Shown: piece after piece, positions 9,327 to 19,200 of the stretch
Layout of the letters: every line of letters begins with the position of its first letter
How positions within the stretch are numbered: position 1 is the first letter of the stretch
Source: CBDDCA01 sp965218205
GTDB taxonomy: Bacteria > Spirochaetota > Spirochaetia > WTKD01 > G963693115
DNA: 64,000 nt
Direction of reading: 5' to 3'
NCBI GenBank assembly: GCA_965218205.1
Contig: OZ244590.1
Location: forward strand, 1,612,001-1,676,000
Notes under the pieces: model-generated
Database searches by the model: none
Told to the model about the DNA's origin: nothing
The model's input: only the letters and a program-made list of their open reading frames with translations
Made by a program: the position numbers and the translations under genes

Positions 9327-10076
9327 ATGAATGATCAAGGCTTTTTAACTATAAAAAATCTTCGCAAATCTTTTGGAAAAAAACATATTCTCAATGATAT
9401 ATCGCTTTCCATTAAGAAAAATAGTGTCACTACTATTTTTGGAAAAAGTGGTGAAGGAAAAAGTGTACTATTAAAATGCATCGTGGGCATACTTACTGCT
9501 GATAGCGGAAATATATTATATAAAAATCATGATATTCGAGAGAAGAAAAAAGAAAATGCTCATATCCTTCAAGATTTTGCGTACTTATTTCAAGAATCTG
9601 CATTATTTGATTCATTGACTGTATTTGAAAATGTTGCATTTCCTTTACGAGAATGTCTAAAAATAAAACAAAAAGCACGCATATCAACCATAGTAGAAGA
9701 GTTGCTAGAAAGTGTAAATATAAGAAATAGCAATACTAACTATCCATCCAATCTCAGTGGAGGCATGAAAAAAAGGGTAGCACTAGCAAGACTTCTTGCT
9801 CTAAAACCAAAAATAATGCTTTGCGATGAACCAACGACAGGACTAGATCCTGTTACTGGAAAAGCTATTACTGAGCTTATTGTAAAGCAAGCAAAAGAAC
9901 ATAATATTACCTGTATCATTATTTCACATGACATAAATATAGCATTAGCATATACTGATACTGTGGCTTTTTTAGAAAATGGAAAAATAAGTTATTATGG
10001 AAACAAAGAAGGTATGTATACCAGCAACAGTGCATTAGCACAACAATTTTTAGATATAGCTATGAATTTAAAATAA
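9327..10076 (+). CDS. mlaF: MlaF-type lipid ABC transporter ATPase
   Basis: Cytoplasmic ATPase that powers the Mla lipid transporter. Walker A is GKSGEGKS near residue 38-45, the ABC signature LSGGMKKRVALARLLA near 142, Walker B KIMLCDEPTTGLDP near 163, and the switch histidine lies in IIISHD. The glutamate after SG in Walker A and the LSGGMKKR signature are typical of MlaF. At 249 residues it is close to normal. Placed between permease and MCE subunit. Confidence 0.94.
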   Translation: MNDQGFLTIKNLRKSFGKKHILNDISLSIKKNSVTTIFGKSGEGKSVLLKCIVGILTADSGNILYKNHDIREKKKENAHILQDFAYLFQESALFDSLTVFENVAFPLRECLKIKQKARISTIVEELLESVNIRNSNTNYPSNLSGGMKKRVALARLLALKPKIMLCDEPTTGLDPVTGKAITELIVKQAKEHNITCIIISHDINIALAYTDTVAFLENGKISYYGNKEGMYTSNSALAQQFLDIAMNLK

Positions 10077-10093
10077 AAAAATGAGGGAAGACA

Positions 10094-11530
10094 TTGAAAA
10101 AATCAATTATCATAATAGGCATTTTCTCTACAGGGGTAACAGTTTTTTTTACTCTTTTTATTATTCAATCAAGTAATTTAGTAGGGACAGAAAGTTATGA
10201 AATATCTGCTGAACTCAGCAATGCAGATGGAATTATAAGAGAAACAACAGTCAAGATTGCTGGAGTAGATGTAGGAAAAGTCAAAGAATTACTATTACAA
10301 ACAGATAATCGTGTACTCCTTACCATAGAGTTAGATGGTAAGGTAAACATTCCTATAGATTCTACCATACAAAAAAAACCACTTGGCATTCTTGGATCAT
10401 CTTTTTTAGAGATTGTTCCTGGAACAGCTCAAATAAATATTAGTGAAGGAGGGACACTACAAAGTACTAATGCGACAAGTTTGATAGATACACTAGGAGA
10501 CTCAGCAGGAAGTATCAGTGAAGACATAGAAAGCATAACAGATACAGTAGACACCTACTTAAAACAAAGCGATATTCTTGAAAAAATAGATAGAATAGCA
10601 TCAGAATTAAATACTACTGTGATATACATGAACACATTATTAGAAACAGTACAAACAAGTGTAGAAAACAACACTACATCCATTGGTGCAATTATTACTG
10701 CAACAGCACAAATAACAAATGCACTTGAGTATCTCATAGTGCAAGACAAACAATCATCAAATGATGATTTATCTCAAACATTGCTTGCTATCCGCAATAC
10801 GCTTGTTAATATAGAAGAAATTACAGGCAAAATAAACAATGGGGAAGGGACTATAGGAAAATTGATAAATGACGAAGAGTTATACGATACTATCAATGAA
10901 ACTGCAGGTAAACTAGATACTGCCGTTGATTCTATAAACAAGGTAGTAAATCCAGCAGCTCAATTAACAACAGCACTTGATTATAGAGTAGAAAATCTCA
11001 TATCAGAAAACGCTCAATATACTCCAAAACAGCATGTTAATCTTCAGTTTGCAATACCCAGTACTTACAGAGAATACAAAGTGGGTATTGTCTATGGTGG
11101 AGGAGAAAATCTTACTGATACTACATCCTACCCTTCTTTATCAAACAGTAATATAAAATTAAATCTCACTATCGGACAAGGGGTGTATAAAGATCATATC
11201 GTATTGCATGGAGGAGTTATAGAAAATACTGGTGGCTTTAGAGTTGATATACGCCCTATAAAAGAATGGGAAATTTCATCAGAGGTATACAATTTTGGCA
11301 TACAAAATGGAGCAAATATCAGAACCTTTACTCAAGTAAAGCCATTTATATATTTAGAGAATAAGAAAAACCCTCTCAGCTGGCTGTATATCAATGGTGG
11401 AGTAGATGATATACTTAATAGCTATACCCGCACCTATTTTGTAGGAATAGGACTACACCTTGTTGACAACTTCTTTCACGAAGCTACTACAGTACTGCCT
11501 GTAGCTAGCACAATACAACAACTACCATAA
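10094..11530 (+). CDS. mlaD: MlaD/MCE-domain lipid transport protein with long C-terminal domain
   Basis: Starts at TTG 10094, preceded by GAGGGA, and opens with one signal-anchor helix (about residues 5-27). The MCE domain follows at about 35-125, including ETTVKIAGVDVGKVKEL and KKPLGILGSSFLEIVPG. Residues 125-300 are helical and coiled-coil-like. Unlike E. coli MlaD (183 residues) it has a 170-residue C-terminal part rich in alternating polar/hydrophobic stretches that resembles outer-membrane beta strands. MCE proteins ferry phospholipids across the periplasm; the extension may reach the outer membrane, which is inference. Third gene of mlaEFD. Confidence 0.88.
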   Translation: MKKSIIIIGIFSTGVTVFFTLFIIQSSNLVGTESYEISAELSNADGIIRETTVKIAGVDVGKVKELLLQTDNRVLLTIELDGKVNIPIDSTIQKKPLGILGSSFLEIVPGTAQINISEGGTLQSTNATSLIDTLGDSAGSISEDIESITDTVDTYLKQSDILEKIDRIASELNTTVIYMNTLLETVQTSVENNTTSIGAIITATAQITNALEYLIVQDKQSSNDDLSQTLLAIRNTLVNIEEITGKINNGEGTIGKLINDEELYDTINETAGKLDTAVDSINKVVNPAAQLTTALDYRVENLISENAQYTPKQHVNLQFAIPSTYREYKVGIVYGGGENLTDTTSYPSLSNSNIKLNLTIGQGVYKDHIVLHGGVIENTGGFRVDIRPIKEWEISSEVYNFGIQNGANIRTFTQVKPFIYLENKKNPLSWLYINGGVDDILNSYTRTYFVGIGLHLVDNFFHEATTVLPVASTIQQLP

Positions 11531-11534
11531 AACA

Positions 11535-12821
11535 CTAATCAATAACAAATAATCCTTGTGAAATAATTGCTTCTTCGTTTTTTATTGTTTTGTTCGCTAT
11601 ATCAGATTCTTCGTCTTCATTGTAATAGACTCCATATACCGATAATTTTTCATGACCAATCGTAAAATCTTCATGACTACAGCTTACATTACATCCAATA
11701 GACAACAGCTCTTCTTTTTCTTTCTTATCGTTATGACCAAAACCGTAGCCTGTAGTATATGCAGTTCCCAGTGCAAAATGAACCCCAGCATTTTCATCAA
11801 ACAAAATATTATTGAACACAATGCCTGATTCCCAGACAAGTGAGTGAGTATCAACAAGTGCTATCTCCCCAAGATATTGATTACGTTCATCAGCACGCAA
11901 AAAACTTTGAAGTGCATCATTCCCTGATTGAGCAGATGCAGAAACTACTTTTCCTTGACTAAAAGTCATAGTAATACCGTCAATAGTCTTTCCAAATATT
12001 TCAATAGGGCGTTGTACTGTTACAGTACCATGACTGTATCGACAATCGGGAGAAGTATATGTTTCTTCGGTGGGAACATTTGCTTGAAAACGTTTTCCGT
12101 TAGAGCTAGTGTGCACTGCTCCTGACCATACACTGCGTTTATTAAGTGAAACAAACCAATTAGTACCTTCGCCCACAAAATGCAAGGCATGATATTTTTT
12201 ATTATCAAGATATTGTTTTCTTTTTTGTATACGACTAATTTTTTCTTCCCATGCGGTAATGCAGTCATCCTTGTCTAACATAAGTATGTTACGCATATGT
12301 TCCCATAACTTTTTTCCTGCTGAGGTAGGATCTAAATGAGGAAATATATTTTTCCCCCATACCAATGTAGGATATGCGGTAACTATCCATGTAAACCTAT
12401 CACTGATTACTCCCTCATGAAAATGCTTTACAGTATTTTGATATGTTCTGTGTAGTACCGATAATGCCTCTGCTGAAACTGCATTGCCTATATCTTTTTC
12501 AAGAGGACTACGCAATGAAACAACACAGGCTTTCATATCACTGTATTCGCTAAGGGTATCTTTTATATTATTGGGAAGATATTCAAGATATTCTGTATGA
12601 GAATACTGTGCTCGAAGCAACTGAAGATACTGATCTTTTATAGATACAGCAACATACTTTGCTCCTTTTTGATATGCTTTTTGAACAAGCGTATAGATCA
12701 TCTGTTCATACCCAAACTGAGTATTGATAAGAACAACATCGTCTTTATCGACTGCTAAAAGATGCAATATAAGATCTGCATATTTTTCCCTCTCTATAGG
12801 TGGCACTATGTCTTGTATCAT
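11535..12821 (-). CDS. M29-family metallo-aminopeptidase
   Basis: A 428-residue protein matching thermophilic-type aminopeptidases (AmpS/AmpT, peptidase family M29), cytosolic enzymes that remove N-terminal residues. Supporting stretches are GEGTNWFVSL near residue 216, the metal-ligand region YLGEIALVDTHS near 316, and VHFALGTAYTTGYGFGHND near 350, which includes family-typical histidines. A GAGGT ribosome site precedes the ATG. It converges on mlaD with only 4 bases between stops and lies upstream of no operon partner. Confidence 0.88.
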   Translation of the reverse strand: MIQDIVPPIEREKYADLILHLLAVDKDDVVLINTQFGYEQMIYTLVQKAYQKGAKYVAVSIKDQYLQLLRAQYSHTEYLEYLPNNIKDTLSEYSDMKACVVSLRSPLEKDIGNAVSAEALSVLHRTYQNTVKHFHEGVISDRFTWIVTAYPTLVWGKNIFPHLDPTSAGKKLWEHMRNILMLDKDDCITAWEEKISRIQKRKQYLDNKKYHALHFVGEGTNWFVSLNKRSVWSGAVHTSSNGKRFQANVPTEETYTSPDCRYSHGTVTVQRPIEIFGKTIDGITMTFSQGKVVSASAQSGNDALQSFLRADERNQYLGEIALVDTHSLVWESGIVFNNILFDENAGVHFALGTAYTTGYGFGHNDKKEKEELLSIGCNVSCSHEDFTIGHEKLSVYGVYYNEDEESDIANKTIKNEEAIISQGLFVID

Positions 12822-12890
12822 GCTTTTTTTACCTCACAATAATAGTATTCAATATATATATGCTTATATATAGCGTATGTGTAACACTGC

Positions 12891-13358
12891 TTACTTTTTT
12901 ATTTCATCAATTTGCTGCGATAAAGAAGCTTGATCAATAATAGCTAATGCAGCAGAGTACCCTGCGTTTCCATGTTTTATGCCTGCTCTGTTTAAGGCTT
13001 GTTCTACAGTATGGGTAGTGAGTACCCCAAAACTTATTGGAATACTGCTCTCACGTGCTATTGCAGCAATAGAAGATGCGGTATTTGATGCAACATAATC
13101 ATAATGATCTGTATCTCCCTTAATCACTGCTCCAAGACAGCATATTCCATGATAAAGGTTCTTTTTTGATAGCTTATTAGCAATAAAAGCAAGTTCCATA
13201 GAACCAGGCACCCAAAAAATATCAGGAGTATTTCCTTCATGTTGTTCTATACATTGCTTTGCTCCTGCGAGAAGTTTTTCAGTAATGAGTGAGTTAAAAC
13301 TAGCAACAACAACAGCAAATTGCTTTCCTTTCGCACTTAATGTTCCACTATATTCCAT
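12891..13358 (-). CDS. ribH: 6,7-dimethyl-8-ribityllumazine synthase
   Basis: Condenses the ribityl-uracil intermediate with dihydroxybutanone phosphate to give lumazine, the riboflavin precursor. The 155 residues are normal. Family motifs are VVASFNSLITEKLLAGA near residue 17, WVPGSMELAFIA near 48, CLGAVIKGDTDHYDYV near 75 containing the catalytic histidine, and FGVLTTHTVEQAL near 108. AAGGAA lies before the ATG. Fourth gene of ribD-ribE-ribB-ribH, separated from ribB by 117 bases, so it may have its own promoter. Confidence 0.95.
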   Translation of the reverse strand: MEYSGTLSAKGKQFAVVVASFNSLITEKLLAGAKQCIEQHEGNTPDIFWVPGSMELAFIANKLSKKNLYHGICCLGAVIKGDTDHYDYVASNTASSIAAIARESSIPISFGVLTTHTVEQALNRAGIKHGNAGYSAALAIIDQASLSQQIDEIKK

Positions 13359-13475
13359 TGTTTCTTTCCTTTTTGTCTGTATTTTATCGGTATTTCCTAT
13401 TATTATATATGCTTTCTATTCTCTGTTTTTTATCCATAAAAGATCACATACCCTATATAAAGTATAGCAAATAAC

Positions 13476-14093
13476 TTATATGTGTTGTATATAGGACAAT
13501 AGATCTTCTATGTGAAGTAGCACAAGCCCATACTCTTTTGCAATATGTTCAAGCTGTGCCATGCTTGCTGCAAAGCCATCTTCGTTAAGTATCTCACAAA
13601 TAGCGGCTACTGGTCTGTGTCCAGCTTGCCGTACCAGCTCTATAGATGCTTCGGTATGCCCTGCTCTTGATTGTACTCCCTCTTTATGGGCAACAATCGG
13701 AAATATATGTCCCGGTCGAGCTAAATCTTGTGGCACTGTGCGTGCATCTGCGAGTGTGTTTATAGTAATAGCTCTATCACGTGCTGACACTCCCGTAGTA
13801 GTACCAGCAACAGCATCTACACTGACAGTAAAGGCGGTATGATGTAAAGAGGTATTATTACTGACTTGCATGTCAAGATAGAGGCTTTGTGCTATCTCAG
13901 AAGAAAGAGGACAACACAGCAATCCTTTTCCTTCCGTAATCATAAAGTTTATACTTTGAGTATTTACCATTTGAGCAGATTGTACAAAGTCGCCTTCATT
14001 TTCTCTGTCTACATTATCAAATAAGATAACTATCTTGCCTTGTTTTATATCTGCTATTGCTTGTTCAACTATTTCTTTTTTTCGTATCTCCAT
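13476..14093 (-). CDS. ribB: 3,4-dihydroxy-2-butanone-4-phosphate synthase
   Basis: Converts ribulose 5-phosphate to 3,4-dihydroxybutanone 4-phosphate. The 205 residues cover only the RibB domain: VILFDNVDRENEGDFV near residue 22 (acidic active site), HHTAFTVSVDA near 85, TTGVSARDRA near 98, and RPGHIFPIVAHKEGVQSRAGHTEA near 125. The GTP cyclohydrolase II domain often fused behind it (RibBA) is absent. Follows ribE by 14 bases. Confidence 0.95.
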   Translation of the reverse strand: MEIRKKEIVEQAIADIKQGKIVILFDNVDRENEGDFVQSAQMVNTQSINFMITEGKGLLCCPLSSEIAQSLYLDMQVSNNTSLHHTAFTVSVDAVAGTTTGVSARDRAITINTLADARTVPQDLARPGHIFPIVAHKEGVQSRAGHTEASIELVRQAGHRPVAAICEILNEDGFAASMAQLEHIAKEYGLVLLHIEDLLSYIQHI

Positions 14094-14107
14094 AAGCTCT
14101 CTATTAA

Positions 14108-14818
14108 TTATACTCTTTTATTGATAACATTGTTATAACGCGATACTAGCATGTTGCTAACATGCTTTATTATCATATCGGGCTCTATGTTTATTGCATC
14201 CCCTTGTTTTCTATATTGCAGAGTTGTATGATGATATGTATGAGGAATAATATTGACAGTAATAGTTTGAGCATGCATGTCTATATACGCAATGGTAAGG
14301 CTTATTCCATCCAGTGTTACCGATCCTTCAGGACACATATATTGCATCATTGATTGCGACATATATATACTATAAAAATAATTTTTTTCAGAATATGATA
14401 ATTCTTTCGTCTGCTGTTGCTCTTTTGCATGCTTGCTCTGTACATCTTTTTGTGCGTCTTCTTTTTTATGAGTGATTGCCACAATGGTCCCTGTAGATTC
14501 CACATGGCCAAGCACAAAATGTCCTCCTAAAGAATCTCCTACCTTAAGAGATAGCTCTAAGTTTACATAATCATGTTTTTGTAACAGAGAGAGGTTTGTT
14601 TTTTCCCCACTACTGTATAATACTTCTACGGTAAAAGTTCCATACAAACGAGAATATGTTACTACAGTAAGACATACCCCATTTACTGCTACAGAGTCTC
14701 CTTTTCGAATTCTTCTACTAATATATCTTGATTTGATAACTAAGCGTCTGTATTTTCCTTCTTCCTTTGTTTCTACCGACAGTACCGTGCCTACATCAAC
14801 CACTAACCCTGTAAACAT
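14108..14818 (-). CDS. ribE: Riboflavin synthase (alpha chain)
   Basis: Dismutates two lumazines to riboflavin. The N-terminal MFTGLVVDVGTV is the family signature, and each of the two lumazine-binding barrels shows a GDSVAVNGVCLTVV / GSVTLDGISLTIA motif (about residues 40 and 165). At 236 residues it is some 20-30 longer than usual, from a lysine- and glutamine-rich insertion near residues 118-140 that also changes the start of the second barrel. AGGAGG precedes the ATG. Between ribD and ribB. Confidence 0.93.
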   Translation of the reverse strand: MFTGLVVDVGTVLSVETKEEGKYRRLVIKSRYISRRIRKGDSVAVNGVCLTVVTYSRLYGTFTVEVLYSSGEKTNLSLLQKHDYVNLELSLKVGDSLGGHFVLGHVESTGTIVAITHKKEDAQKDVQSKHAKEQQQTKELSYSEKNYFYSIYMSQSMMQYMCPEGSVTLDGISLTIAYIDMHAQTITVNIIPHTYHHTTLQYRKQGDAINIEPDMIIKHVSNMLVSRYNNVINKRV

Positions 14819-14864
14819 AGTTCCTCCTATAGTAATTGTAGCATTTCCTTATTATAATGGCTCT

Positions 14865-16133
14865 TTATATAATCCTTTGTTTTCCATAACATTGAAAATA
14901 TTTTTTCGTATATCCTGATATCAATAGATCTTCTGTACCATCTGCATTAGCAATAGAACGAGTGTTTACTGTGTACAAAGAAGATACTTCTTTCATGGTA
15001 GTGATTCCCTGTATCTGAAAAGAGGAGTGCTGTGTGCCTCCTATAATTTTTGGTGCTATAAATACTGATATTTTATCTATAAGCCCCATAGAAAAAAAGC
15101 TACTGAGCAATGTTGCTCCACTTTCCAGTAAGACAGAATAGCAGGACAAAGAATACAGTACATCCAATACATGATGCAAGTCTATATGTTGCTTTGTATC
15201 TCTCTCCTGTGTAATGATTTTTGCTCCACATGCTTCTAGTGCTTGTGCTTTTTTCTTTTTTTGATGAACATACTGTTTTGCACAAAAGATAATAACGCCA
15301 GGTGACTGTCTTCGTGCAATATCAAACATACGGGCATGTACGGGAGTTTTTAATGTTGTATCAAGAATTACCAGCAACGGATTATTGGATGCTTTTGATA
15401 TATCATTACTACTATTTTTTAGTCGAACATCAAAACGAGGGTTATCCTTGAGTATAGTATTTACTCCTGTGATAATTGCTTGTGCATGCTTGCGTATGAT
15501 ACGATGTACCACTGCTCGTGAAGCCTCTCCTGTAATCCACTGTGAATCTCCCGAAAGAGATGCTATGCGTGCGTCTATACTCTGTGCAATTTTTGCATGT
15601 ACAAAAGGATGCTTTTTTTGTTGTAATGCAATAAACACCTCATTTAGTTCTACCAACTCTTTTTGGAGAATATCAAGCACTATTACTTCTATCCCTGCTT
15701 TTTGCAACAGCACAATGCCTTTGCCTTGCATGTTTTTATTGGGGTCAATCATGCCCACTACTACTTTCTTTATTCCTGATGCTATAATGGTATCGGTACA
15801 GGCAGGTTGCTTTTTTCCTTTCCACACAGCACAACATGGCTCTAAGGTACAGTACAGTATTGCCCCATCCATTATCTTTGGCATAACAGGAGACATACGA
15901 GAAAAACTAAAAACATTGCTTTTTTTCAATGCTCTGTCTATAGCAATTTTTTCTGCATGTTGCTGTCCATACTGTGCATGCCATCCTTGTGCTATAATCT
16001 CATCATCTTTTACTATCACTGCTCCTACCTTAGGGTTTGGATATACTGCATTCCCTCCCTTTTTTGCAAGAGCTATTGCTTTCTGCATATATTTCTTATG
16101 CTCATTCATACTATGTTTCTCATTATACATCAT
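14865..16133 (-). CDS. ribD: Bifunctional riboflavin deaminase/reductase
   Basis: Deaminates then reduces the pyrimidine intermediate of riboflavin synthesis. The N-terminal zinc deaminase domain shows HAEKIAIDRA near residue 58 and CTLEPCCAVWKGKKQPACTD near 98; the C-terminal reductase domain starts near 165 (HPFVHAKIAQSIDARIA) and contains SGATLLSSFF. The 422 residues are longer than the usual 360-370. An internal ATG 8 codons downstream is an alternative start. A TATAAC box ends 5 bases before the first ATG; no ribosome site and no FMN riboswitch fit in the 134-base leader. Confidence 0.92.
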   Translation of the reverse strand: MMYNEKHSMNEHKKYMQKAIALAKKGGNAVYPNPKVGAVIVKDDEIIAQGWHAQYGQQHAEKIAIDRALKKSNVFSFSRMSPVMPKIMDGAILYCTLEPCCAVWKGKKQPACTDTIIASGIKKVVVGMIDPNKNMQGKGIVLLQKAGIEVIVLDILQKELVELNEVFIALQQKKHPFVHAKIAQSIDARIASLSGDSQWITGEASRAVVHRIIRKHAQAIITGVNTILKDNPRFDVRLKNSSNDISKASNNPLLVILDTTLKTPVHARMFDIARRQSPGVIIFCAKQYVHQKKKKAQALEACGAKIITQERDTKQHIDLHHVLDVLYSLSCYSVLLESGATLLSSFFSMGLIDKISVFIAPKIIGGTQHSSFQIQGITTMKEVSSLYTVNTRSIANADGTEDLLISGYTKKYFQCYGKQRII

Positions 16134-16212
16134 ACACTGTTATAAGCATAGCTTTTTATACAATATACAGAGAGAAATGCCTAGAAATATTTTCTTACTG
16201 CTCTTTAGGTTC

Positions 16213-16246
16213 TATAGCAAGAAAGGATAGCTCCTTTCTTGCTATA
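16213..16246. terminator. Hairpin after lipoprotein LP1
   Basis: A perfect 15-base-pair inverted repeat with a 4-base loop lies just past the LP1 stop codon. No T-run follows directly on the reverse strand, so it may act as a 3' stabilising hairpin or weak terminator rather than a classic intrinsic terminator. Confidence 0.6.
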
Positions 16247-16267
16247 AGCTGTATTTCTATGTATCTA

Positions 16268-19200
16268 CTATGAGGTACATGCTGAACTACCAGCAAGCTT
16301 TGGGTACTGTGCTGTTTTGCCATCCATAGCTGAATTTTTGAAATCATAATCAGGATGTATTCTTGATACGCTACACAATTTCCATGATGATAAATCTTGA
16401 TCAAATGCAGAAGCATTATAAAATAAAGCAAGATATGGAGCTACAGAAGGAAAAATTATACGAACCTTCTGCACATCCCATTTACTTATATCTTGATTAA
16501 AAGCACTGGCATTATTAAACATAGAAGTCATATTAAAAACATTACTCACATTCCAGTCTCCTATGTCTTGATTAAAGGTAGTAGCTGAGTCAAACATTGA
16601 ACCCATATTAGTAACCTTGCCTACATCCCAAGATCCTATGTCTTGATTAAAAACACTTGCTTCCCAAAACATACCACCCATATTTGTTACATTACTTGTA
16701 TTCCACTGCGTTATGTCTCCATTAAAAGTACTATCTTGATAAAATAATTGATTCATATCAGTAATAGCACTCGTATCTATCATGTTGAGGTTAGGACTAG
16801 GGTTATTGTTTCTTCCTGAACCTTGTCTTGTTTTTTCTGCAGTGATAATAGCTTGCAGTGCTGACTTTGTTGTTGGTCTGTAATAGGTAGCTGATGTTTG
16901 TCCTGATGGTGCTGTTCTTAGCTCTGTCTGTATAACGATAGTGGCTGGTACTTTTGTATTTGAAGCAGTAAGGGTACAGCTTACTACATCATAGCTATAC
17001 TCAGTAATATTAGGATCACGTACATTGGACTTATTTGCTATGCCTGTTATGGTAACTGTTTTGCTATTCTGATTAAACGATACTGCTAACCCTGTTTCTT
17101 TTTTAATTTTCTCTGCATCTGCTTTCGGTATGTTGCCACTACAGGTAAAGGTATTGCCACTGGGAACGCTACTGAGTACTCTTGTTATATTTATTGCTGG
17201 CGTTTTGCCTACCTCTGCTGAAACTACTACAGTGTTTCCTATAAATGCTGACATTTCAAATTCTTTACGGACTCCTGTTGATGCTTTTGTAGGATCGGTG
17301 CTGTTTATTGCTTGCACGACTATTTCGTAGGTTCTTCCGTTTGTCAATCCTGTCAAAATAGTGTTTGTTGTTCCTGCTGACACTGTTTTTGTTGCTGTCG
17401 CATCTCTTATTATTGCTGCTTCATTTCTTGCACTGCCTCCTTTGACAACACTGTATACTTTGTACGATACCTGTGCGGTTGTTAAGGTAGCTCCTTTGTT
17501 TGTTTTGTGGCTTGCATCAAGGCTGGGAGCTGTCCACGATACTCTCATGCCTTTTGTGGTTACTGCTGTTTGTATATTGCTTACTTCTGCGGGGGCTGTC
17601 GCTTGTGATGCGGTTGTTACTGTTGCCACTGTCGATGCTACTTTTTTGCTTGGGTCTGTTTTTATGGCTACTTCTACCACAAAATGATACTTTGTTGCTC
17701 CTTTTATTGCTACTACTGGTGCTGTGTCTGCAGACAAGCCTAAACTGGCAAGGGCTGGTACTGTGTACACTCCGCTTACACTTGGACTGCCTATGTTTAC
17801 TTTCCTGCCTGCTAGTACTTCTGCTACTGTAGCTGTGCCGTCTTTCTGTAAGCCGTACACGGTGTATACTAACTTGTCATTTGCTGTTATGCTTGTGCCA
17901 TCGTAGTCTTTTGCTCCTGTAAATGTGCTTAACTCAGTAAGTACCAGCTTTATTGTTCCTGCTGTGCTTGTTGACGGTGATACTACTAGCTTGTTTGCTA
18001 GTAATGACTGGCTGGGTGCTACTGCTTTGGAGGTATAGATTTCCTTTATTTCTGCTACATCGGTGTAAAAGCCTGCTGGAAAGAGATTGGTTGATACATT
18101 GTAATCGGGGCTTGTTGTGTTTACTATCCTCACTCCTATGTAGTAGTCTTTTGCTGTTTCTATGGGCGTTGCTCCTGCATTGCTTCCACTGGTGCTGTCT
18201 ACTATTGCTATGGATAGTGTGTCTTGAGTTGTTCCTGTTGCTTTTGTGTATTTTGCTACTCTTGCTCTACTTTTTTCCACTGCCCACAGGGCTGATACAT
18301 TGGCAGGCTTTCCAGTTGTGTCTTCTTTCTTGAGGTATAGCACATAGTAGGCAAGATCTGTCGCTGCAAGGGCATTGCCATTTGCCTTGCTCACTCCTGC
18401 TATATCTGAGGCATTAAGCTGTACTGTTATGACTTTTTTTCCGCTGTTGCCTCCTGTGGTAGGCACTGCAAATACTACTGCGTTGTTTGTAGTATAGGTT
18501 GTTACTTTTGGTGCGTTTGGGGGTGTAGTAAGTGTTGCTGTTTTTATTGTTGCTGATGTTCCTATGCTATAGGCGGGATTGAGGCTGTTTATTGCTTCTA
18601 CTCCTGCGGTATATTCTGCTCCCTTTGTTCCTATAAATGTTGCTTTTAACTCTGCACTGTTTCCTGCTAGCTCTCTTGTTTGTACTCCTGCAAGGGCTTT
18701 TATTGCATCTAGTGTTTTTGTGCTATGGTCTCCTGCTACTATGTATACTTTGTATTGTATCTTTGCTTGTGTGAGTTTGTTTCCATTAGGGGCTTTGTGG
18801 GTATTGGTAATAGTACCTGCACTAAATGTATAGACTGCTGTTGCAGTTGTTTGGGTTACTGATTCTACGGAGAGTGTTGCATCTTTGGCAGCTGGCGGTG
18901 CTGTTGAGGTGCTATCGTATACTGCTACTGCATCAGCGAGAGGGGTTACTGGGCTTACTCTGTTATTTGCTATCTGCAGAAAATCAAAGCGATAGTTCTT
19001 GGCATTTGCTTGGTACTTGGGTACTTCTAAGCCATCTGCTATACCAAAGCTAATGGTGGTTGCTGGGTTTGTTATGCTTTTTTCTGCTATTACGGTAGCT
19101 CCCTCTTTCATACGCAAGGTGTAGTATCGTCCTATGCCCGGTGCTTGCTTAAATGTTGCTTTTATTTGTATGACTCCTGTTGTTGTAACGAGGGCGGGCT

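Noticed and set aside
16134..16267. FMN riboswitch ahead of ribD
   Set aside because: Only 134 bases, mostly occupied by the LP1 hairpin and a promoter; no RFN-like conserved stems seen.
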